From DTU098 sp964498525 (GTDB lineage: Bacteria; Bacillota; Desulfotomaculia; Desulfotomaculales; Pelotomaculaceae): DNA of 64,000 nt. The notes under the pieces are model-generated. The model worked only from the letters and a program-made list of their open reading frames with translations, did no database searches and had not been told where the DNA came from. Both the position numbers and the translations under genes were made by a program. The stretch spans positions 62,001 to 126,000 of the forward strand of contig CAZCGU010000004.1 of the NCBI GenBank assembly GCA_964498525.1, read 5' to 3'. The number at the start of each line of letters is the position of its first letter. Within the stretch, counting starts at the first letter, position 1. Shown here one piece after another: positions 1 through 7,612 of this stretch.

Positions 1-1343
1 ATGGCTGACCTGGCCGTGGTCAGCTCGTGTGTAATATCCCTGAGCACTTCCACCGCCGGCATATAGAAGGGAAAGAAATGCGCAAACTCCCGCTCGCCGA
101 TGCTGTTGGGCCAGGTGAAGCCTCTTTTGTAATATAGATAATAATTTTTAATCGCTTCCGGATTCTTAATTTCCCTTACCCGCGCCAGAACAATGTCGTA
201 GTAATCCTTTGGATTCTGCAGGAGGGGATATAATTTCAAGCGTTCTTCGGCAATGATGTTTTTTACTCCCTGCCCCGGCTTGCTCTCGATAGCCTGCTGG
301 GCAGCGCAAACTATCCAAACCGGCAGATTGTGAACTTTAGCCAGCCTGTTTGACAGAACCACCAGGGTTTTTTCATCATCAACCCGCTGCATTTCATCCC
401 GGTCTTTCATAAACAGGGAGATCTCGTCCAGGAAGATAAGCACCCCGGTATACCCTTCCGCCATAATGGTTTCGACTACGTGATTCAATATGTCTTCAGT
501 TTCGGCGGGAATTTGGGGCTGCACTTTGAGAAACTCGGTGTAAAACCGCCACAATTTATTCCCGCAGCTCATCTTATAATCAGGCGATTTGTTATCCTGA
601 ATATCGCGAATAAAATTATCCGCATCTTCAAACTCGTCTTCTGAAAAATATTTCGGATTTTTGAGGAATTTTTTCAGATCCTTGCGGTAACGGTCTAGAT
701 CTTCTGTCAAAAAACGGTCAGCCAATAATTCCACCGGGTATAGAGAAAGATTCTTTCCTAATTCCAGTTGTAATTGTTCCTTGACCGCATCCAATATATA
801 TTCCGATAACCTCTTGCCCTTGTCGGTACGGCCCACGGTACCCCCCCCGGAGCCGACCAGCGTTCGGGCAACTACAAATATGCCCCGGTTACCTTTGGTG
901 TTTTTGGCTTGCAGCCCGCCTTCCCAGAACTGGTAGATGGACTCCCGTTTCCCGCGTCCAGCTTTTTGCTCTTTTGCTTTGATAATGTCCCATGCTTCCT
1001 GACTGCCTAACGCCAGTGAGGCCAGGAAGCAGAGCAGGTGGGATTTACCGGAGCCAAATTCAGCTTGAATCCAGTAGCCCTGCCCGATGAGGTTGTCTTT
1101 CTTTTCCCGTTTATAAGGTGCCGCCATGTTGCGCAGGATATCATTCAGAAATGGACGCACCGGGTCGATCTGAAACTCCTCGATGGTCTGAATCTCCGGT
1201 TTCCTGATTTTCCTGGCTTCAGGCGCATTACAATCGGCCCAGATGTGCTGCTCCAATGAGTATACTGATATTATTTTTTCGGGAACTTCACATATTTCCC
1301 CGAGTGGCTTGCGGTTGGAAAATAAATCACCGTTATTTGGCAT
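1..1343 (-). CDS. brxC: BREX-type ATPase, BrxC/PglY-like (DUF6079-like), 3' part beyond window
   Basis: The reading frame is open on the minus strand from an ATG at 1343 to base 1 and continues outside the window, so only about 447 N-terminal residues are visible. A strong Shine-Dalgarno (GGAGGTGA, minus strand, 1354-1361) fixes the start. Near residue 80 there is a Walker A motif (GSGKSHLL) followed by a helix typical of BrxC/PglY and DUF499-type defence ATPases. An acidic strand with the pattern VLIFLDEISLF near residue 330 fits Walker B. BrxC proteins are large AAA-type ATPases (about 1,200 residues) needed for BREX phage exclusion. The start lies 3 bp after the stop of the brxF-like gene, so the two are probably translationally coupled. 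Methylase, helicase and PglZ genes would be expected beyond the left edge; that cannot be checked here. Confidence 0.72.
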   Translation of the reverse strand, partial: MPNNGDLFSNRKPLGEICEVPEKIISVYSLEQHIWADCNAPEARKIRKPEIQTIEEFQIDPVRPFLNDILRNMAAPYKREKKDNLIGQGYWIQAEFGSGKSHLLCFLASLALGSQEAWDIIKAKEQKAGRGKRESIYQFWEGGLQAKNTKGNRGIFVVARTLVGSGGGTVGRTDKGKRLSEYILDAVKEQLQLELGKNLSLYPVELLADRFLTEDLDRYRKDLKKFLKNPKYFSEDEFEDADNFIRDIQDNKSPDYKMSCGNKLWRFYTEFLKVQPQIPAETEDILNHVVETIMAEGYTGVLIFLDEISLFMKDRDEMQRVDDEKTLVVLSNRLAKVHNLPVWIVCAAQQAIESKPGQGVKNIIAEERLKLYPLLQNPKDYYDIVLARVREIKNPEAIKNYYLYYKRGFTWPNSIGEREFAHFFPFYMPAVEVLRDITHELTTARSA

Positions 1344-1345
1344 CC

Positions 1346-1819
1346 CTAACCTGTCACCTCCCATAAGTGGTTATCCGCCAATAAATTGCTGGGTAATTTG
1401 TATTCACCGGGGCTGGAATCCAGGTACATGATTATTTCACCCCGTTCCCTTTTGCCGGGGAGCAGGAGGATCACTCTCTTATTATCGGTGGCCATAGTCC
1501 GAAGGAGGTTTAACTCCACATTATAAATAAATATTAGTTCCAAGCCCGTGAGAACAATTAAGTCTTTTTTGTTCAGTTCGCTCCTCAGAAAAGCAGCAAA
1601 AGCCTGGGCAACACGGGTCATAGTAGGTTCGGGCCGGCGGGGCTCGTTTTCTGCCAGCGTTTTAAATTCGGCGTCCGGGATGGAATTCAATATGCCCCGA
1701 TTCACTGATACCGCGCTGGGAAAAAACTCCCCATTGGGCATTTTAGCCTGACACAGTTTAGCGGCGAATCTATCCAAAGCAGCATAGCTGCCCAGGATGC
1801 CATACAAATGCCTGCCCAC
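1346..1819 (-). CDS. brxF: BrxF-like protein with degenerate P-loop (BREX type 3)
   Basis: This is the middle gene of the cluster, with 157 residues from a GTG at 1819. The order of segments matches BrxF of type 3 BREX: a short strand with a glycine turn (GILGSYAALDRF) where other BrxF proteins have a P-loop, a VNRGIL segment, a hydrophobic Walker-B-like strand (IVLTGLELIF) and a C-terminal LLLPGKRERGEI...PGEYKL block. The Walker A lysine and serine/threonine are absent, so ATP binding is doubtful. The frame stays open upstream to about 1876 with helix-like sequence (ADIIETLQSKL), but there is no ATG/GTG/TTG there. The true start may be a rare ATT codon just behind a G-rich ribosome site at the end of the upstream gene, which it would overlap. 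The family call rests on segment pattern and operon position. Confidence 0.6.
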   Translation of the reverse strand: MGRHLYGILGSYAALDRFAAKLCQAKMPNGEFFPSAVSVNRGILNSIPDAEFKTLAENEPRRPEPTMTRVAQAFAAFLRSELNKKDLIVLTGLELIFIYNVELNLLRTMATDNKRVILLLPGKRERGEIIMYLDSSPGEYKLPSNLLADNHLWEVTG

Positions 1820-1866
1820 GGCTACTGAGAGTTTAGACTGCAGGGTTTCTATTATATCCGCCGTCT

Positions 1867-3072
1867 TTATAATGGGTTCCCCCCCTCAAGTCTTTCTGCC
1901 ACCTGGTCCAGATTTAAAGAAATTGTTATCTGGCTTATATTGTCGATTTCAGAAATTTTGGGGATCAGGTTCATATTGCGAAGCGTGTAGAGAGATTCCT
2001 TCACCTGGTTTTGCCGCCAGAATAAACATTTAAAAGCAGTACAGCCTTCCACTTCGTTCAGATTATACATACCGGCGGGAAACTCACTGTGCAGGATAAA
2101 AGCCAGGGAAGGCAATAGAATATCTCTGTATACGCAAGTAATTTTTGTTCGATCTGCTCTGGCTATACCTGACGCCACAAGTGTTTCTACGATAGCCTGG
2201 GCGCAATCGCCGTAGCTTTTTTTCATAGGGTACCTCTTTTGTAAAAAGGCGCGTATAGCATTTCTTGTGACTGAACCATTCCGATATTCGGGAATAAACA
2301 AGTTTTGAATTATATCCTGCATTAATGGCTCTGCCTTGCAAAACCGGTAAAAGCACACATCCCGCAGCTCTTGCCTGCCGGCATATTTTTGTGAAAATAA
2401 AAAAATAGGCGTGTCTACCTGCCCGTAGGGAAACAGCCTGCGGATTATATAACTCATAAATCTCATTCTTGTCTGCTCACTGCTGTAATGCAAATTACTT
2501 AAAAGGAATGCACGGACATCTTCCATTGATTTGGTATATGGTATATGAGGCAATATATCAATAGTTTCGCGTAACAGAGACTTACTAAACATGTTAACCG
2601 TGCTTTGTTTAGATTTCCCGGCTGGAGGTTTTATCCCAGGTTCTGCTTCAAAAAGGGTGCCTTCTTCCGCGACCAAAGGCCCTGAGGTTTCTAAAGTGGG
2701 TGTAATTACAGGTTTTGCTGCCTGTTCCGCATTGTCAGCCGGTTGAAATTCCTTTGCAGCATCTTTGATTGGCGAAAGTACAGTTTTCTGACCATCTGAA
2801 TAAATATTTCCAACCCATGCTACTAATTTCAAACAAGCAGCGGTATATTCATTAACCCCCTTATTTTTACATAAATCACTGGTATCTGCCGCCAGTAATG
2901 AGGATAGGCTGCCATAATTGACGATTAGTTCCGTGGCTAGTGGTTTAACATCCCTACGGGGTATCGCATAGGTCAGCATTAGCTCAAGTAATTCTGTTTC
3001 ATTCAGGGCTGACGGGTCCTCAGTGAATTTATCGCGTAACCTTTGTCTGTGTCCAATTTTACTGTCATTCAT
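1867..3072 (-). CDS. brxA: RadC-N-like / BrxA-like fusion protein (first gene of BREX cluster)
   Basis: 401 residues from an ATG at 3072, chosen because GGAGAG lies 6 nt upstream; the frame extends further but lacks a good ribosome site. Residues about 5-85 match the N-terminal helix-hairpin-helix module of RadC/UPF0758 proteins (GHRQRLRDKF, ETELLELML, GSLSSLLAA, KGVNEYTAACLK). Residues about 90-170 are a low-complexity linker. Residues about 180-400 resemble BrxA (DUF1819, NusB-like fold): a long helical stretch with RFMSYIIRRLFPYG, then LRDVCFYRFCKAEPLMQDII. BrxA is a small DNA-binding protein encoded at the start of BREX operons, and this gene sits exactly there, 5' of the brxF-like and brxC-like genes. 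The RadC catalytic JAB domain is absent. Function of the fused module is unknown. Confidence 0.6.
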   Translation of the reverse strand: MNDSKIGHRQRLRDKFTEDPSALNETELLELMLTYAIPRRDVKPLATELIVNYGSLSSLLAADTSDLCKNKGVNEYTAACLKLVAWVGNIYSDGQKTVLSPIKDAAKEFQPADNAEQAAKPVITPTLETSGPLVAEEGTLFEAEPGIKPPAGKSKQSTVNMFSKSLLRETIDILPHIPYTKSMEDVRAFLLSNLHYSSEQTRMRFMSYIIRRLFPYGQVDTPIFLFSQKYAGRQELRDVCFYRFCKAEPLMQDIIQNLFIPEYRNGSVTRNAIRAFLQKRYPMKKSYGDCAQAIVETLVASGIARADRTKITCVYRDILLPSLAFILHSEFPAGMYNLNEVEGCTAFKCLFWRQNQVKESLYTLRNMNLIPKISEIDNISQITISLNLDQVAERLEGGNPL

Positions 3073-3291
3073 TGTCTTCTCTCCATGCATAGGAAATTCT
3101 AGTATATTTCGATTTTTTATTCTGATTCTCCTACTATATTTTAGCGAACTTTCTAAATACAGAAAATTCTTCTGCAACGCTATATGTTAATTAGATTTGA
3201 TATTTTATAATTTTTATGTACGTGTGTTTTTAGGTTTGGCTAAACTGCCATTTTGCAAATAGGGGTATAACCACGGCCACGTCAAAATGAC

Positions 3292-3417
3292 TCAATCCGG
3301 AAAGTGGTCTTCCTCTCGGCTAGGGAAATCACGAAGAAATGGACAATGCCATCAAGGGACTGGGCAATGGCGTACAGCCAGATTATGATATTCTTTGCAG
3401 ATAGGTTTGTGGCATAA
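3292..3417 (+). pseudogene. IS256-family (Mutator) transposase C-terminal remnant
   Basis: A short plus-strand frame reads through AREITKKWT, SRDWAMAYSQ and FFADRFVA before a TAA at 3415-3417. This matches the conserved C-terminus of IS256-type transposases (KKWt-x-nW-x-x-a-x-q-x-x-i-x-F-x-dR). Stops lie immediately upstream in frame and nothing resembling the catalytic DDE part precedes it, so only about 40 codons remain. No terminal inverted repeats were recognised. With the ISAs1 remnant just downstream it marks an old insertion zone at the upstream boundary of the BREX operon. Confidence 0.6.
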
Positions 3418-3483
3418 GATCTTGAGGGCTCTGCCCTCAAACTCCCGAGGTTTACCCGCTCAGGGCTTGCCGGTGAAATTAAA

Positions 3484-3509
3484 AACGGCGGGCAATAAAG
3501 ACCGCCGTT
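3484..3509. repeat. Short hairpin (8-bp stem)
   Basis: AACGGCGG and CCGCCGTT form a perfect 8-bp stem around a 10-nt loop. It lies between two transposase remnants and has no T-tract on the plus strand. It could be an IS-derived end or a weak terminator; nothing else was recognised between 3418 and 3616. Confidence 0.35.
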
Positions 3510-3616
3510 AACCGTATAAGCCGCGGCAAGCGTTGGGTCGCTCCTCAGCGTTGCCCGATTTATGTTGCAATAATATTATTGTCAAATCTTAGGATGATTA
3601 TTGCTATTTACACTAA

Positions 3617-4018
3617 AGAATATTCACACCCAATTTTCCATATGCTGCTCAATTCATTAAGGTATCCCGTTCTACTACCGACCTGTATGGCAATAACCTT
3701 AAAAAAGATGTCGCTTTCCTGGTAACCAGCCTAATTCCAGAAAAGGCGGACGCTGAGTTCCTGCTGGAATCAATCCGTGGCCATTGGTCTATTGAAAATT
3801 GTCTTCATTGGGTGCGTGATGTGACCTTTGATGAAGATCGCTCGCAAATCCGGACTGGCTCTGCTCCCCGTGTTTTTGCTGCTATACGTAATCTTGTTAT
3901 AAGCTTATTGCGGTTAAATGGTGTGAAGTGTATTGCTTCTGCTTTACGTAAGATAAGCTGGAATTGTGAACGTGCTCTGGAATTAGTGTCTAAATGGGTG
4001 ACTGCGTTTTTTCTATGA
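3617..4018 (+). pseudogene. ISAs1-family transposase C-terminal remnant
   Basis: About 130 codons on the plus strand retain the signature end of ISAs1/H-repeat transposases: FPYAAQ, IRGHWSIENCLHWVRDVTF, DEDRSQIRTGSAP, then AIRNLVISLLRLNG, ending in a TGA near 4018. A stop codon at about 3614 cuts the frame, and the N-terminal two thirds (normally about 370 residues in total) are missing. The GTG at 3812 is internal, not a real start. No inverted repeats or target duplication could be assigned. The element is dead in this copy. Confidence 0.8.
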
Positions 4019-4164
4019 CTTTGACGTGGTCCTGTTGGAAACAGGGATAAATACCTCTACTTCCGCCTGATCCTGATCCACAAAAATACCTCCTTGTTCT
4101 TGGCAATAAAAAACCCGCCCTGTTCAGAGCGATCATTTCAACGATGCTTTTTTGAGTTACCCTA

Positions 4165-4344
4165 CTACTCCGCAATAACCTCTGTTATTTCAAATAAATT
4201 TCTGTCATAGAGGTAATCCTCCCCAGTCTCATCAATCACGTTGTAGGATTCTAGTTCTTTATCTTCGCCAACAATTAAATATTCCTTTCCGAATATGCAT
4301 CCAAGCTGGTTACTTTCCCCAATAAACTTACCCCTCATTTTCAT
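4165..4344 (-). CDS. Small hypothetical protein (59 aa), possible immunity partner
   Basis: A 59-codon minus-strand ORF starts with ATG at 4344, overlapping the stop of the upstream ORF by four bases (ATGA), a typical coupled arrangement. It is rich in acidic residues (about 15 Asp/Glu; e.g. LIVGEDKELESYNV and DETGEDYLYD), and contains several aromatic residues. No family was recognised. Acidic small proteins directly behind basic, toxin-like ORFs are often immunity proteins; this is inference from context only. It could also be an ordinary small conserved protein. Confidence 0.5.
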   Translation of the reverse strand: MKMRGKFIGESNQLGCIFGKEYLIVGEDKELESYNVIDETGEDYLYDRNLFEITEVIAE

Positions 4345-4718
4345 TCTACATCACCTGTTTTGGGCATTTTGACCTTGAAATCAACCTTACCGATATTCTT
4401 GCACTCATACCAGTGGACTTCACGCTTATATTCGTCACTAGTATCCTTGTGTAATATTATAGCGGTTCCCCTCTTTTTATGCCAGTTCTTTTGATTTGTT
4501 TTGCTGCCGTTTTGCAAAGGATACTTGTTAATTAGAACGCTCACTTCTCTAATGCCTTTACCGGAGGTCATGGTGATAACGCCCTCAATTCGTGTTCCCT
4601 GTTTAATGACGCCAGGTGAGTTGGATAAAGGGATTTCCTTCTTAACGTATATACTGCGACCTGAGGAAAACCGCCCATTTCTATCTCTTGGCTGTCCCGG
4701 ATATTTCGATATTGGCAC
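4341..4718 (-). CDS. Hypothetical basic protein, possibly an orphan toxin-like C-terminal module
   Basis: 125 residues from a GTG at 4718. The frame stays open upstream to at least 4810 without a convincing start, suggesting a 5'-truncated longer gene. The N-terminus has a linker-like PGQPRDRNGRFSSG, common where phage or polymorphic-toxin domains join. The body is rich in Lys/Arg (SGKGIREV, NWHKKRGT, KREVHWYE) and ends in a KVDFKVK strand. It is followed by a four-base-overlapping small acidic ORF. The pair could be a displaced toxin tip and its immunity gene, but no named toxin fold was recognised. It lies in IS-scarred DNA, consistent with transfer and decay. Confidence 0.45.
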   Translation of the reverse strand: MPISKYPGQPRDRNGRFSSGRSIYVKKEIPLSNSPGVIKQGTRIEGVITMTSGKGIREVSVLINKYPLQNGSKTNQKNWHKKRGTAIILHKDTSDEYKREVHWYECKNIGKVDFKVKMPKTGDVE

Positions 4719-4838
4719 TATAATTTTAGAAGTATATTCTTTAAAACCCGTAGCAATGTTTATGGCAAATTTGGAGCAAGAAAAAGTGTGGTATCCGGGA
4801 CAAGTCCCGTCTCCGACACCAAAAAACCTTTACGTATC

Positions 4839-4880
4839 AAGGCTTCCGGGATTTTGACCGGAAGCCTTTTTGCTTGCTTT
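4839..4880 (+). terminator. Orphan rho-independent terminator
   Basis: An 11-bp perfect stem (AAGGCTTCCGG / CCGGAAGCCTT) with an 8-nt loop is followed by a T-rich tract on the plus strand. No plus-strand gene precedes it, so it may be left from a lost gene. The 4719-5128 stretch holds nothing else convincing; longer frames there have no ribosome site and no family signature. Confidence 0.6.
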
Positions 4881-5128
4881 TTTGGTCGTATTTTGACCAG
4901 GATGTGCGTGCACACACACCTTAAGGCGTGGCGGGATGGGGTGTCAACCGCGTACATCAAAAGAAGGGTGGTACCCCGCACATCATGGCCAAAAGGAGAA
5001 AAAACCTGCTTCAGCCAACTCCTGAGCAAAAAGCGGTAAAGCTTTTTCAGGAGACGAAGTGAGTCGGAGTAAGCGTCGAAAGGTGTGCTATTACGGCCGC
5101 TGAAGCCAGTCAATCATACCATACCCCT

Positions 5129-5845
5129 TTAGCCGCAGATCCCCTTCATGAAATCATAAAGATCGGGGAATTTACCGCGCCAGTCCGGCCGGTAGAGGCT
5201 TTTACCCCTGTCAATCAAACGCTCCTCCAGAAGAAAAGTTTTTATACCCAGCGCGCCCGCCGAAAGATCCCCCTCTGTATCATTGCCCACCATTAAGCAT
5301 TTAGCCGGATCCACACCCACCCGCCGGACAATTTCGGCATAATAATCTGCAGCAGGCTTGCAATAGTGCATATGCTCGCATGATGTTATCAATTCGTAGG
5401 GGAAATCACCCACCCCCGCCCAATTCAGGCGGCTCAGGATGGGCTCCAGGGGGAAGATCGCCTGGGTCGCGATAATAATCCTTTGTTCACGCTCAAATAA
5501 TTTAGCCATCATTTCCCTTATTCCCGGAAAGGGCTTGCAGTGCTGCTGCAAAAGTGGAAATCTCGTTGCGTAAAATTCGTTGAAGAAGTCAGTTGCCTGA
5601 TCCTCCGGGCAGGGCCACTCAGCCAGGAACCCGTTCATAAAAGTTTCAATATTTGTGTTCGCGCCGCTGCGGTCCCGGATCATGTCCCAGGTACACCGGG
5701 AAACCAGCTTCACCAGCTCATCGGGATCCCCAAATCCTTTTTCTGTGGCAAATTCCCCCATACTGCCAAAATAATACTGAAAAAAAACACCCATATCCAC
5801 ATCTAAAAGCGTCCCATCAAGATCGAACAGTATTGCCTCAAACAT
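5129..5845 (-). CDS. HAD-superfamily hydrolase (phosphoglycolate-phosphatase-like)
   Basis: 238 residues. It has the four HAD motifs in order: FDLDGTLLD at residues 7-15 (nucleophile Asp and acid/base Asp), IIIATQ (motif II) near residue 120, a Lys in CKPAADYY (motif III) near 162, and GNDTEGDLSAG (motif IV) near 185. A helical cap domain lies between motifs I and II, the type C1 arrangement. Such proteins dephosphorylate small phosphate esters in the cytosol; the substrate cannot be named. It is a single gene on the minus strand with a ribosome site (GGAGAG) upstream of the ATG at 5845. It is not obviously linked to its neighbours. Confidence 0.85.
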   Translation of the reverse strand: MFEAILFDLDGTLLDVDMGVFFQYYFGSMGEFATEKGFGDPDELVKLVSRCTWDMIRDRSGANTNIETFMNGFLAEWPCPEDQATDFFNEFYATRFPLLQQHCKPFPGIREMMAKLFEREQRIIIATQAIFPLEPILSRLNWAGVGDFPYELITSCEHMHYCKPAADYYAEIVRRVGVDPAKCLMVGNDTEGDLSAGALGIKTFLLEERLIDRGKSLYRPDWRGKFPDLYDFMKGICG

Positions 5846-6186
5846 TTATTTCTCTCCTTGGGTATTGTTCATCTAAGTCTAACAAAAATTCCCCGCCTCG
5901 TGAAGGGGGCTCATTCAGGCCGGAAGGGTTCCCTTTATCGGGAAACGCTTGAGATCTTCTTCAATTTAGGACCCTTTTCCACCCTGCTTAAATCTTACAT
6001 TCACCACTTAGGTTACGGGGAAGCGATGCGGTCCGAACTCCGTGCCACCTCCGGGGAAGCCATGACCACGGCGCCCCAGTTGTTGGAAATTATTCGGGCC
6101 GGTTGCCGGTTAACCTTGATTTTACCCTTCGGCACATTTAGCCACGACAGGAATATTATGGCATATAACAACCCGGGCGGAAAGGA
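5846..6186. other. Intergenic stretch with no supported gene
   Basis: Frames of up to 110 codons exist on both strands but lack ribosome sites and family signatures. The part nearest 6187 may be decayed 5' sequence of the broken DUF2935-like gene that follows. Confidence 0.4.
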
Positions 6187-6521
6187 ATGATTGACATTCA
6201 ATATTATTATGGTTATAAAACCCTGCTCAGGGTATTGGACGAGGTTGAATTCTGGAAGCGGCAGGAAGCGGAGCATACGGTGGTTATCCGGGAAATAGCC
6301 CCTGATTTGGAGGCGCGTTATGTGCTATAGATAGTGTTATGGAACAGCGAATAGTTCAGTTTATACGTTATGCCATAGAGCAAAGCCTTAAATTCATTGA
6401 GCTTTTAGACGAATTGTCCGCTTCAAGCGCTGCCGTTCGCAACAATCCGGTGGTGCAGATGGTAATAAATCACATACGAAGGGAATCGGAATATTTTATT
6501 GGGATTGCCGGGGCCTTTTAA
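6187..6521 (+). pseudogene. Broken DUF2935-like protein gene
   Basis: Two plus-strand pieces in different frames look like parts of one four-helix protein. Piece one (6187-6330) contains LDEVEFWKRQEAEHTVVIREIAP and ends at a TAG. Piece two (6339-6521) contains IVQFIRYAIEQSLKFIELL, SSAAVRNNPVVQMVINHIRRESEYFIGIA. The second block matches the conserved end of DUF2935 proteins (about 270 residues), which are common in Bacillota. The segment between the two halves and most of the N-terminal half are missing, and a frame change separates the pieces. The gene appears inactivated by deletion; a sequencing error alone would not explain the missing length. Confidence 0.6.
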
Positions 6522-6633
6522 ATTCAGGAAATCAGCGGCTGTGATCCTCATTGTCAAAGAAAACGGGAACCGGCAAGAATCTTTCCAGGACCGCCTGTCT
6601 CCCGGATTAACCCCTGCCGGTCAGGCTGATGCT

Positions 6634-7596
6634 TTAATACTTGACACCTTTCCAGTAAACCGGGGTATACACCTCCGCGGTTTTGGGCAGCTGAACATCC
6701 TTTAGGGCCCATTTTTTAAATTCTTCAAAACCCGTGCGATCCACGATGTAGCCGATATGCTCTTTACCGCCGGGCGCGGCGGGATCAATATACCTTTCCA
6801 CGTATTCGTAAGTGTTTAGAATTATTTTGATGATGCTGTCTTCATCCACCCATTTGATGAAATCCTCACCCAAACGGGGGTTCTTTTTCCCCGTCCGGCC
6901 CAATAACGTCAAGCGGTACAGCTTCTGCCCACCCCTGGTCCAGGCGCCCACAGGACAGGCCAGGACGCACTCGCCGCAGCCAATACATCTGTCTGCGTAA
7001 CGCTCCACCTTGTAATTAACCTCACTTAAAACCCCCACGGATTTCTTCTTGCAGGCCTTGACACAGGCGCCGCAATTGACGCAGCGGTCTTTATCATACT
7101 GGGGTTCGGTCATGCCCATGATGCCGAAGTCGTGCATGCGCACTTTGGCGCAATCATTGGGGCAGCCCGTAAGCGCTATTTTAAAGTGCAGATCATTGGG
7201 GAAAATGGCCTTTTCAACGCGCTGGGCAAATGCCGTTGTGTCGTAACAGGCGAAAGGGCAAACGCGGTTGCCCACGCAAGCTATGACATTTCTGGTGCCG
7301 GCGGCGGTATAGCCTTGCCCGGGCACCTGTTGATTAATGTCCAGTCCTTCAATAATCGGCTGCAGGAGCTCGTTTACTTCCGGCATGTGCTCAAAGGCAA
7401 TGCCCGGTATTTCAAATCCCTGCCTGTTTGTTATATGCAGGGTGCCGTTACCGTATGTTTCAGCGATATTTTGCAACAGGGGCAAATATTTTGCATCCAG
7501 GTGGCCGCCGGGAACACGGACCCTGGAAGCCGTAACGCCCCGCACTTTGGTTACGCGAAAGGCGTTTTTCTTGAGCAGTTTTGTATTTATATCCAC
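6634..7596 (-). CDS. asrC: Anaerobic sulfite reductase subunit C (siroheme subunit)
   Basis: 320 residues from a GTG at 7596 that follows a G-rich ribosome site; the usual family length is about 335. This is the catalytic siroheme subunit that reduces sulfite to sulfide. The siroheme/[4Fe-4S] ligand pattern is complete: CVGNRVC near residue 115 and CPNDC near 155. Two bacterial ferredoxin motifs follow (CVNCGACVKAC and CIGCGECVLACP), as in AsrC. It is the last gene of asrABC and starts just behind the stop of asrB. Electrons arrive from AsrA/AsrB. In this type of organism it may serve assimilation, detoxification or respiration of sulfite. Confidence 0.93.
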   Translation of the reverse strand: MDINTKLLKKNAFRVTKVRGVTASRVRVPGGHLDAKYLPLLQNIAETYGNGTLHITNRQGFEIPGIAFEHMPEVNELLQPIIEGLDINQQVPGQGYTAAGTRNVIACVGNRVCPFACYDTTAFAQRVEKAIFPNDLHFKIALTGCPNDCAKVRMHDFGIMGMTEPQYDKDRCVNCGACVKACKKKSVGVLSEVNYKVERYADRCIGCGECVLACPVGAWTRGGQKLYRLTLLGRTGKKNPRLGEDFIKWVDEDSIIKIILNTYEYVERYIDPAAPGGKEHIGYIVDRTGFEEFKKWALKDVQLPKTAEVYTPVYWKGVKY

Positions 7597-7612
7597 CTTT
7601 TTACCCCCTTCC

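Noticed and set aside
4985..5062. 25-codon plus-strand frame starting MAKRRKN
   Set aside because: Very short; may be a fragment of a lost gene but cannot be supported.
4760..5113. 117-codon minus-strand frame through the orphan hairpin
   Set aside because: Contains the terminator stem, no motif, unclear start.
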